Shown: piece by piece, positions 25,601 through 32,365 of the stretch
Layout: every line of letters begins with the position of its first letter
Position numbering within the stretch: position 1 is the stretch's first letter
Origin: Alphaproteobacteria bacterium UBA1301
GTDB lineage: Bacteria; Pseudomonadota; Alphaproteobacteria; Micropepsales; Micropepsaceae
Reading direction: 5' to 3'
Assembly (NCBI GenBank): GCA_002307725.1
Contig: DBUB01000002.1
Location: forward strand, 395,824-459,823
DNA length: 64,000 nucleotides
Program-made: the position numbers and the translations under genes
The notes under the pieces: model-generated
What the model was told of the DNA's origin: nothing
The model's input: the letters and a program-made list of their open reading frames with translations, nothing else
Database searches by the model: none

Positions 25601-27214
25601 TTACACCGGTTGATGGAGCCACGACCTGAGGATGGCGAGCGCCTCCTCGGGATGGGCACTGACGACTTCACCGACTTTTTTGACTGACGACTCGCGCACC
25701 TGACCTTCGATGCGAGAAATATCGATCATGTTCTCGCCTTTTTCGGGCGGCGGAATGCCTTCTCCGCCGGCATCGGCGCGGGCCGACGGGGCGGCGAGTT
25801 GGGCAGCGGCGGGTGTGCCGGAAACGGTCCCCATGAAGGCACCGCCACCGGCAGCGAGTGGGGCGAACATGCGCTTGACCAGCGGGCGCAGTACGAACAA
25901 GCCGATCAAGAGTGCGGTGATCGCGAAGATCGCCGCTTGGATGATCTTGAACCAGGCGCCGCCGTCCAGGCCTAGCAGTGGGGTGGGGGCCGCCGTACCG
26001 AGCGTGGTATCGACGCGGGCGAACGGCATGTTCACGACCTGCACCAGATCGCCGCGGGTGGTGTCGTAGCCGATCGCCGACTTCACCAGTCCTTCGATCT
26101 GCTTCATCTCCTGCGCCGTGCGGGCAACGTATTTGCCGTCCTTGTCGGCGCCGTCGACCACCACCGCAATCGAGACCTTCTTGACCGTGCCCTGATCGAT
26201 GGAAGACGTCTTCACCGTCTTGGAGATTTCGTAGTTGGTGATTTCCTCGTTGCGGCCCGAGTTCGACTTGGTGCTGTCACCGCCGCCGGCCTGTTGCTGC
26301 TGACCCGGCAAGGCGTTGGCGACCGACACCGGCGCGGCGCCGCCGTTGGAATCGGTGGAGTTTTGCTCGCTGGTCGTGGTGGAGCGCACGACCTTGGAAT
26401 CGGGATCGAAGGTCTCGCTGGTTTCGTTGACGTGATTGTAATCGACCACGGCCGTGACCTGCGCCCGCACATGGCCCTGGCCGACAATCGACGCGACCAT
26501 GCCTTCGACCCGCTGGCGGATGCGGTCTTCGTAATCGGTCGTGTGTTGTTCCTGGGCGGTTGACGCGCCATCGGCTCCCTGCAGATCGGTGCCGCCGGCG
26601 AGAAGATTGCCCTTGTCGTCGACAATGGCGACGTGGTCGGGCGTCAGCGATTGCACGGCGGCAGCGACAAGATGCTGGATCGCCTGCACTTGGCCCTTGC
26701 CAAGTGTGCCGCGCGTCTTGAGCACGACCGACGCCGACGGGTTCTGCTGTTCGCGGCTGAAAATCTGCCGTTCCGGCACGACCAGATGGACGCGGGTGGA
26801 TTCGATGCCCTCAATGGTCTGAATGGAGCGGGCGAGTTCGCCTTCGACGGCCCTAAGGCGGTTGATGTTCTGGACAAAAGCGGTGGTCCCGAAGGCGTCA
26901 GACTTGTCGAAGATCTCATAGCCCACGCCGGCAGCCGGCAGGTTTTCCTGGGCCAGATCCATGCGCAGCTTGGTGACTTGATCGGCGGGCACCAGGATCG
27001 TCCCGCCGTCTTTTATCTCATAGGCCGTGTTGGAGGCTTCGAGTTTGGCGACCACGGCCGCGGCATCACGTTGTTCCAGGCCGGAAAATAGGATCGACTT
27101 CGGCGGTGTCGACAGGACGCCGGCCGTGTACAGAAAGAACACCGTCAGCGCAGCGGCCACACCCGCCATCACGCCGAACCGCGCCGCTCCGATCGCTTTG
27201 ATGAAATCCGGCAA
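25601..27214 (-). CDS. fliF: Flagellar MS-ring protein FliF
   Basis: Forms the MS ring, the first structure of the flagellum. A membrane helix at about 14-34 and a second near 440-460 (IFAITALLIGLFVLRPLV) flank the periplasmic ring-building motifs, including SARVHLVVPERQIFSREQQNPSASV-like and DYNHVNETSETFDPDSKVVRS segments. The C-terminal cytoplasmic tail (VKKVGEVVSAHPEEALAILRSWL) binds FliG. The start is TTG, backed by AGGGAG seven bases before it; no ATG fits the first helix. The leader has a CtrA-like box and a GGCA-N5-TGCC site. Confidence 0.96.
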   Translation of the reverse strand: MPDFIKAIGAARFGVMAGVAAALTVFFLYTAGVLSTPPKSILFSGLEQRDAAAVVAKLEASNTAYEIKDGGTILVPADQVTKLRMDLAQENLPAAGVGYEIFDKSDAFGTTAFVQNINRLRAVEGELARSIQTIEGIESTRVHLVVPERQIFSREQQNPSASVVLKTRGTLGKGQVQAIQHLVAAAVQSLTPDHVAIVDDKGNLLAGGTDLQGADGASTAQEQHTTDYEDRIRQRVEGMVASIVGQGHVRAQVTAVVDYNHVNETSETFDPDSKVVRSTTTSEQNSTDSNGGAAPVSVANALPGQQQQAGGGDSTKSNSGRNEEITNYEISKTVKTSSIDQGTVKKVSIAVVVDGADKDGKYVARTAQEMKQIEGLVKSAIGYDTTRGDLVQVVNMPFARVDTTLGTAAPTPLLGLDGGAWFKIIQAAIFAITALLIGLFVLRPLVKRMFAPLAAGGGAFMGTVSGTPAAAQLAAPSARADAGGEGIPPPEKGENMIDISRIEGQVRESSVKKVGEVVSAHPEEALAILRSWLHQPV

Positions 27215-27262
27215 TGCCCACTCCCTGAACGAGGGTGCGGAGAAGATGTTCCGGCCCTGCTA

Positions 27263-27275
27263 GGCAAACATTGCC
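27263..27275. promoter_or_regulatory. Putative FlbD (ftr-like) site in the fliF leader
   Basis: GGCA-AACAT-TGCC, a palindrome with the same arms and spacing as the two sites between fliK and flgK. It lies about 50 bp before the fliF start and 10 bp downstream of the CtrA-like box, where a repressor of fliF would be expected from the Caulobacter model. The match to FlbD is inferred from context. Confidence 0.6.
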
Positions 27276-27284
27276 GCGTTCGAG

Positions 27285-27300
27285 GTAAAGGCGTGCTTAA
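27285..27300 (-). promoter_or_regulatory. CtrA-like box before fliF
   Basis: On the minus strand TTAA-GCACGCC-TTTAC, eight of nine bases of the CtrA consensus TTAA-N7-TTAAC with exact spacing. It lies about 70-85 bp before the fliF start, a suitable place for a -35-overlapping activator site. The CtrA inhibitor gene sciP is the next gene upstream. Confidence 0.55.
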
Positions 27301-27441
27301 CGCACGGACGAAACACCTGGAACCAATTTGGTAATTTCGATTAACGAGCGGTTACGAACGGGAGAAACCGATACGCTGAAAGGTGATCTGACACGTATGC
27401 GGCGCAATTGGCGGGCGTTTCTTGTGCGGTTGCGCCTTCAG

Positions 27442-27490
27442 ACCGAAAAACGGTTCTCCCTTTTTCCGGAAAGCGCCAAAAAGGAGAAAC
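27442..27490. repeat. Palindromic repeat with T-rich and A-rich arms
   Basis: TTCTCC-C-TTTTT pairs with AAAAAGGAGAA around a CCGGAAAGCGCC loop; CCGAAAAACGG just before it is a second small palindrome. Composition and wording are like the other GAAAA/TTTTC palindromes in this window. Confidence 0.5.
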
Positions 27491-27640
27491 ACCCGGCGGC
27501 GGCGGGCGAAACGTCGCGGTCGAATTTCGGCTGCTGCCCTTCGGTCGCCGCAGGTCCTCTAGAAGGCGGATCAAGTGGCCTCGCAGCGAAAAAGGTGTTC
27601 GGGCGGGCTGGGCGGCCCGCCGCGTTCGATATCTTGGTTT

Positions 27641-27736
27641 GTCGCGTTTTTTTGGACGGAAACCGCCCGGCGTGTTTTGCACGCCCACTCCCAAAAAGCG
27701 CACAACGCGCGCGGATACTTTTTCTGAAAACGCTCT
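27641..27736 (-). repeat. Dispersed repeat, copy C (behind sciP)
   Basis: Reverse-strand copy of the 94-bp element also found behind flgL and behind the PP2C-like gene. On the minus strand it reads AGAGCG.TTTCAG..AAAAGT at the left, an inner GGCGTGCAAAACACGCC hairpin and GGGCGGTTTCCGTCC at the right. Its first bases overlap the TAG stop of sciP. It is the most diverged of the three copies. Confidence 0.85.
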
Positions 27737-28016
27737 AGTTGCGGTACTGCTGGACGCGCGTCGCGCGCAGACCAGGCAGGCCGAAGCGATCGATGGCACG
27801 CTGCCAGGCGAGGAACTCCTCGACCGTGAGTGTGTAGCGCTGGCAAGCTTCGTCGAGGCTCAAGAGCCCTCCACGCACGGCGGCAACCACTTCAGCCTTG
27901 CGGCGGATAACCCAGCGTTTGGTGTTCGGCGGCGGCAGATCGGCCATCGTCAGCGGGCTTCCATCGGGCCCGATGACATAGCTCACTCGACCTCTGCGTT
28001 CTTCGCCCATGATCAT
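27735..28016 (-). CDS. sciP: SciP-type CtrA inhibitor (DUF1153)
   Basis: 93-residue helix-turn-helix protein whose core YVIGPDGSPLTMADLPPP, NTKRWVIRRKAEVVAAVRGG, LLSLDEACQRYTLTVEEF and WQRAIDRFGLPGLRATRVQQ follows the Caulobacter small CtrA inhibitory protein almost residue for residue. SciP binds CtrA and blocks transcription from CtrA-dependent promoters late in the cell cycle. I chose the ATG four bases after GAGGAG; the next ATG two codons on is also possible. It sits between the fliF and flgE operons, pointing the same way. Confidence 0.92.
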   Translation of the reverse strand: MIMGEERRGRVSYVIGPDGSPLTMADLPPPNTKRWVIRRKAEVVAAVRGGLLSLDEACQRYTLTVEEFLAWQRAIDRFGLPGLRATRVQQYRN

Positions 28017-28174
28017 AGGACTCCTCACTCCACTACCCGCGCTCAAAGTAACCGTGCCGCCTTAAAGAATTGACCACATGACTGGGTAAGCAAGTGGTGA
28101 AGGACATCGTTCAAATTTGCTTTCACATGTGGCGGCCCGGCGCCTTTACAAAGTAAACACACCGGAAACCTCCA

Positions 28175-29524
28175 TTAACGGACCATGTTAATTAGGTCGT
28201 CGAGCATCGTTGAAGCGGTAGTGACGATCTTCGAGGCGGCCGAATAAGCGCGCTGCGTGGTGATCAGATTGGTAAACTCAGTGGCCAGATCAACCGTCGA
28301 TTCTTCGAGGCTCTCGGACTTGATCGTGCCCGCGGAACCGGCATCGGCTTCGGAAATGGTCGGCGAACCAGATGCCGTCGATTCCGTGTAGGCATTGCCG
28401 GAGAGCTGCGACAGGCCGTCGGGATTGGAGAAGGTCGCCAGCGGGATCTTGTAGACCTCCTGTGTCAAGCCGTTGGAGAACTGCGCCGTAACCGTGCCGT
28501 CGGTCGCAACCGAGATGCCACTGAGACTGCCGAACAGCGCGCCGTTGACGGTCGAAGACGACATCGACGAGGAATTGTCGAACTGGGTGAGACCGGTCGA
28601 GGCGTTCAGCGAGCCGAAGCTCAAGTTGAAAGTCTGCGAGTCCAGGCCCGAGGTTGTCGAATCCCACGGGATGGTGATGTCGACGCTGCCATCGGTAGAC
28701 GCGGTGCCGCCGGTCGGCGTGATGGAAGCCAGCGTACCGTCGGTGTTGAAGGTGCATTCGCCGGATGAGATCAGCGTGGGATACGTGGAGCTGGCGGCCG
28801 TGATGTTGGTGGCAGTGCCCGTGTAGGAGACTTCATACTCCCACGTGTTCGCGTCGGTCTTAACGAAGCTCAGCTGCATCGGTTGCGAACCGCCCTGGCT
28901 GTCGTAGACGTTGATGGTGCGCTGGAAGTCGGGCTCGACGTAATCGGAATCAGTGGAGTCCAACGACATGTCGCCTGGCGTATAGGTCGCAGTCTCGGCG
29001 GTCGTGGATGATTTCAGGTTGATCTGTACGTCGACTTCGGTCGTCGCTTCGGCTTTGCCGGTAAGGCTGCTAGTGTTGATGGTTGTCATGTCATTGCGGT
29101 CCGACGGCACGTTGCCGTCGGAGTCGAGCTTCCATCCGAGCAGATAAAGACCGGCGGAGTTCTGCAAATTACCGCTGGAGTCGGTCGTGAAACTGCCGGC
29201 GCGGGTATATTCGCGCGACGTCGTATCGCTCGAGTCTGCGGCCACGACGAAGAAGCCGTCGCCGGAAATCGCCATGTCGGTGGTGGAGGTGGTCGTCTCT
29301 AGGAGACCCTGATTGCTGACGTTCTGACCGGAGGACGACACCACACTGGCTGACGACGAGTCGCTGTCAGTGGAGGCCGAAGCCAGCAGCGTCGAGAAAT
29401 CGGCGGTGGCAGCCTTGTAGCCAATGGTGTTGACGTTCGCGATATTGGCGGAGGCGACGCTGAGAGCGTTCGAATAGGCGGTGAGGCCAGCGACGCCGGT
29501 CTGCATTGCACCGTTGAGGCTCAT
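28175..29524 (-). CDS. flgE: Flagellar hook protein FlgE
   Basis: Hook subunit. N-terminal rod-type helix MSLNGAMQTGVAGLTAYSNALSVASANIANVNTIGYKAA and C-terminal LATEFTNLITTQRAYSAASKIVTTASTMLDDLINMV form the D0 coiled coil; the Ser/Thr-rich middle forms D1/D2. Length 449 residues. The ATG has AGGGAAAG before it. Third gene of the fliK-flgD-flgE operon, 95 bp after flgD, and expected to depend on sigma-54 and FlbD. Confidence 0.95.
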   Translation of the reverse strand: MSLNGAMQTGVAGLTAYSNALSVASANIANVNTIGYKAATADFSTLLASASTDSDSSSASVVSSSGQNVSNQGLLETTTSTTDMAISGDGFFVVAADSSDTTSREYTRAGSFTTDSSGNLQNSAGLYLLGWKLDSDGNVPSDRNDMTTINTSSLTGKAEATTEVDVQINLKSSTTAETATYTPGDMSLDSTDSDYVEPDFQRTINVYDSQGGSQPMQLSFVKTDANTWEYEVSYTGTATNITAASSTYPTLISSGECTFNTDGTLASITPTGGTASTDGSVDITIPWDSTTSGLDSQTFNLSFGSLNASTGLTQFDNSSSMSSSTVNGALFGSLSGISVATDGTVTAQFSNGLTQEVYKIPLATFSNPDGLSQLSGNAYTESTASGSPTISEADAGSAGTIKSESLEESTVDLATEFTNLITTQRAYSAASKIVTTASTMLDDLINMVR

Positions 29525-29619
29525 TTCACTTTCCCTGCCGGTATTCCGGGCTTCGCCGGGTTCCGGTCATCGAGAGGGCAGCCGGTTCTCGGCCGCGAGT
29601 TTTTGTTTCAGGTTTTGTT

Positions 29620-30273
29620 TCAGTCGGTGACCATTGTCACGCTGGAAAGCGCCACCTCGGAGGTTCCGATAACGAGTTTGGCCGTTGAGCCCGAAAGATC
29701 GACGCCGGTGACGGCGGCGGTGGAGGCCACGGACGTCGTGACAGACGTACCATCACTGGCGGTCGATGTGACGGTCAAAGTGTATTGACCGTCGGATTCG
29801 GTACTGCCGCTGGTGTTCGTGCCGTCCCAGGTGAAACTGTGGGTGCCCGAGGTGGTGTCGCCGGACGTCGAATACACAACGTTGCTGCTGGAATCCTTGA
29901 TTGTCAGCGTGGTGGCGGACGCGCTGTCGCTGTTTGTGTAGGACCACGTGGCGCTGCTGTCGGAAAGTTCGCCCGTGCCATCGGACATCGTGATGTTGTG
30001 GCCGAGGTAGCTCATGGCCAAACTGGTCGACTGACTGCTGGAGAGCGAGATTAGTGAATCCAGCTTCTCGTTGGTGTCGATTTGCTGCTCGACCTCGCTG
30101 TACTCGACGAGCTGCTGGGTGAACTCGTTGGAGTCCATCGGCGAGGTCGGGTCCTGGTTCTGCAACTGCGTGGTAAGCAGCGTCAGAAAGGTCTGGAAAT
30201 TCGTTGCCAGGCTGGTGCGCGAGGTCGACGTGGTCGACGTGGTTGACGTGGTGCTGGTTACGGCAGTGGTCAT
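29620..30273 (-). CDS. flgD: Hook-capping scaffold protein FlgD
   Basis: Cap that polymerises the hook and then leaves. Conserved N-terminal part FQTFLTLLTTQLQNQDPTSPMDSNEFTQQLVEYSEVEQQIDTNEKLD at about 27-75, followed by tudor-like/FN3-like beta domains (HSFTWDGTNTSGSTESDGQYTLTV). The first 20 residues are a Thr/Ser tract encoded by a 9-bp DNA repeat. Placed 12 bp behind fliK and before flgE. Confidence 0.95.
   Translation of the reverse strand: MTTAVTSTTSTTSTTSTSRTSLATNFQTFLTLLTTQLQNQDPTSPMDSNEFTQQLVEYSEVEQQIDTNEKLDSLISLSSSQSTSLAMSYLGHNITMSDGTGELSDSSATWSYTNSDSASATTLTIKDSSSNVVYSTSGDTTSGTHSFTWDGTNTSGSTESDGQYTLTVTSTASDGTSVTTSVASTAAVTGVDLSGSTAKLVIGTSEVALSSVTMVTD
30223..30249 (-). repeat. 9-bp tandem repeat in flgD start region
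   Basis: Three units of GGTCGACGT (third with one change) on the plus strand. They encode Thr-Ser-Thr blocks at the FlgD N-terminus. Unit loss or gain keeps the frame. Confidence 0.75.
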
Positions 30274-30285
30274 GGCTTTCTTACC

Positions 30286-32097
30286 TCACACGCGAATGTC
30301 GAGCCGCACGCTGTTGGGCGCGTAGCTGCCGGATGCAGAACTGATGGATAACGCTGTGGCGGATGCGACGGCTTTTGCGGACAGGCTGCGGCCACGCGAC
30401 TTTTCCGAACCGTCATTTGCCTGTTGCTGCTGCTGATCGCGCAGCGAGAAATTGAGGCCGCTATTCGACAGATTGAGACCGGCGTCGGTCAGGGCGCGAT
30501 TGAGGCTCGTGGCATCGCGCTGCAACAGGTCCAGGGTCTGCGGCTTGTCGACCACCAGATTGGCCTGGGCTTGGCCGGAATCGTCGACCGTGAGCTTGAC
30601 TTGGATGCGGCCGAGGTCGGGTGGATCAAGGCGGACGTCGAACTCATGCAATCCTTCGGCCGTCTTGGCGGCGATAGTGACGCCGAGTTTGTCGAGCGAT
30701 GTCGACGTGTCGGTGGTGCTTTGATGCTGCGTCGAGACCTGCAGCTCCGCGGTGACGGCTTGTGGCTGTGCCGGTGTGGGAGTGGTCGTGGCCGCCGTCT
30801 GCAGCGCCGCAGTATCGTTGCTGGTCTGATGGTTGGTGGACGTGGTTTGCGGTGCGCTCTGTTGCACGGTCTGCTGCGCGGTCTGCTGAACCGGTTCGTT
30901 CGACGACGAGTTGCTCTGCTGCGCCGTCGATGACGTGGCCGATTGGGTGGCCGATTGGGTTTGTTGCGAACTCGCGTCGGTGGTCTTGGTTGGTTGCTCG
31001 GTGTCGGCTTTTGCCTTGGCCGAGGTCTTAACCTTGCTGTCGGTCACACTTCCGGTCTTGGTTTCGTTGGCAGTGCGCGGCGATACCAGAGCCTGGGCGG
31101 CGGCGGTCTGATCGGCCTTCTGCTGTGCTGAAGGGTTGCTTTGGTCGTCGGCGCTGGCCTGTGGCACGGTCAGCTGTGCAGGAACAGGAGTTTCCGTGTC
31201 TTGCAGGGCGGCCGGATCGGCAGCTGTGTCTGTGGTCGAGGGCGTCGTAGTGGCGGGCACGTCTGCTGTCTTGGTGGCGTTCGGCTGACCGGATGCCACG
31301 GGCTGGTCGCTGGTCGCGTTCGCTACGCCGTCGGTCGCCGTGGTGTCACTCGAAGTGCTGGCGGGCGCCGCAACCGGCTGGGTAACCGCAGTATTGACGG
31401 CAAACTGCGGATTGAACAGTGCCATCATCGGATCGGTGACGGCCGATGCCGTGCTGCTGCTGTCGGTGGTGGTGTCGTCGCTGGTCGCGTCTTCGGTGGT
31501 GGTGGCGTCCGATGACGTGGAAGGTGTGGACTCCGTGGGCACCGGCGCGCCGGTTGCAGCCGTAGTGGTGGCATTGGCCGACGCGTTCTGGTTCGCCTGC
31601 AACAGTTGCAGCAAGGCATTCAGATTGAGCGCACCGGTCGCTGCATTATTGCTACTGGTCTTGGTATCGGTGGTAGTCGGCGTGTTGCTTGTAGCATCTG
31701 TGGAGGTCTGATCCGGCGCCGTCGCGCTATCAGCCTCCGTCGTGATATTCTGAAGCCAGGCTGGCAGCACGAATGCGCCATTCGAAGATTGTGTTGCAGC
31801 AGCATCCGAGTCGACGGTGCTGGCCCCGGTCTCGGTCTCGGTCTCGGTCCCGCTAGCGGCGGCGAGGACGGCGCTCAGGTCGGCGGGCGTGTTCGGAAGC
31901 ATGTTCGCGGCCGTGAAGCTGGTCGTCGGCATGAAGGCGCCGGTAAACGACGTAGCTGCAGCCGGCGTATCGGCCGCTCCGGCGCTCATTTCGGCAAGCA
32001 AGGCGCCGAACACTGCGTCGAGTGTGGCAGGTGTGGTCGCGGCCGACTGGGATGCCGTCGCGGTCGTCACCGTATTGACTGTTGCCAGATCGACCAA
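30286..32097 (-). CDS. fliK: Hook-length control protein FliK
   Basis: 603 residues, very rich in Thr, Ser, Ala and Gln over the first 480, as expected of the stretched molecular ruler of FliK. The conserved C-terminal domain is at about 480-570: GLHEFDVRLDPPDLGRIQVKLTVDDSGQAQANLVVDKPQTLDLLQRDATSLNRALTDAGL, followed by a Gln run. It switches export from hook to filament substrates. The start appears to be TTG with GGCGGA eight bases before; an ATG at residue 38 is an alternative. A sigma-54 promoter lies 34 bp upstream, and flgD and flgE follow. Confidence 0.88.
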   Translation of the reverse strand: MVDLATVNTVTTATASQSAATTPATLDAVFGALLAEMSAGAADTPAAATSFTGAFMPTTSFTAANMLPNTPADLSAVLAAASGTETETETGASTVDSDAAATQSSNGAFVLPAWLQNITTEADSATAPDQTSTDATSNTPTTTDTKTSSNNAATGALNLNALLQLLQANQNASANATTTAATGAPVPTESTPSTSSDATTTEDATSDDTTTDSSSTASAVTDPMMALFNPQFAVNTAVTQPVAAPASTSSDTTATDGVANATSDQPVASGQPNATKTADVPATTTPSTTDTAADPAALQDTETPVPAQLTVPQASADDQSNPSAQQKADQTAAAQALVSPRTANETKTGSVTDSKVKTSAKAKADTEQPTKTTDASSQQTQSATQSATSSTAQQSNSSSNEPVQQTAQQTVQQSAPQTTSTNHQTSNDTAALQTAATTTPTPAQPQAVTAELQVSTQHQSTTDTSTSLDKLGVTIAAKTAEGLHEFDVRLDPPDLGRIQVKLTVDDSGQAQANLVVDKPQTLDLLQRDATSLNRALTDAGLNLSNSGLNFSLRDQQQQQANDGSEKSRGRSLSAKAVASATALSISSASGSYAPNSVRLDIRV

Positions 32098-32130
32098 GGC
32101 TTAGGTCCGCCAAAGTTGCGAGGGACTAGA

Positions 32131-32146
32131 AGCAAGGGCCGGACCA
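32131..32146 (-). promoter_or_regulatory. Sigma-54 promoter of fliK-flgD-flgE
   Basis: On the minus strand TGGTCCG-GCCC-TTGCT, with GG-N10-GC spacing and 10 of 12 consensus bases (TGGCACG-N4-TTGCW). Transcription would begin about 12 bases on, leaving a leader of about 20-25 bases before the TTG start of fliK. Confidence 0.75.
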
Positions 32147-32224
32147 GTTGGCCGAAGCCAATAGAAGCCAATAAACCAGCGTTTTTTCGCCGACGCTGCC
32201 TGCGGCATATGGCAATGAAGGTAC

Positions 32225-32237
32225 GGCACCTTCTGCC
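32225..32237. promoter_or_regulatory. Putative FlbD enhancer site 1
   Basis: GGCA-CCTTC-TGCC, flanked by C and G so the arms extend to five pairs. It is centred 19 bp from the second site, about two helical turns, and about 80 bp from each sigma-54 promoter. Confidence 0.6.
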
Positions 32238-32243
32238 GACAGA

Positions 32244-32256
32244 GGCAAAATTTGCC
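32244..32256. promoter_or_regulatory. Putative FlbD enhancer site 2
   Basis: GGCA-AAATT-TGCC, fully palindromic except for the central base. It shares arms and spacing with site 1 and with the fliF leader site. Confidence 0.6.
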
Positions 32257-32309
32257 GTACGGACCGCGGCGAGAAGCCTGTTTTTCCGCCGCTTACCGCG
32301 CCTAGGAAT

Positions 32310-32325
32310 TGGCATAGGCCTTGCG
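32310..32325 (+). promoter_or_regulatory. Sigma-54 promoter of flgK-flgL
   Basis: TGGCATA-GGCC-TTGCG with GG-N10-GC spacing, close to TGGCACG-N4-TTGCW. It lies 41 bp before the GTG start of flgK. Confidence 0.78.
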
Positions 32326-32365
32326 ATCATTGAAGCGGCGACAAAGCATTTTCGGGAAGAAGCCC

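Larger units (their letters stand above)
27215..27640. other. fliF leader and repeat-bearing gap
   Basis: More than 400 bp without a gene between fliF and the large repeat behind sciP. The fliF-proximal 100 bp hold the regulatory boxes listed separately. The rest is rich in palindromes, among them a T-rich/A-rich hairpin and a GGGCGGGC..GCCCGCC stem near 27601-27622. Confidence 0.6.

Noticed and set aside
27211..27224. GG-N10-GC sigma-54-like pattern on the fliF strand
   Set aside because: It lies on the fliF start codon and lacks the TGG..TTGC context, so it cannot be the fliF promoter.
28175..28191. TTAA..TTAA pair resembling a CtrA box
   Set aside because: Spacing is nine bases instead of seven, and it overlaps the flgE stop codon.
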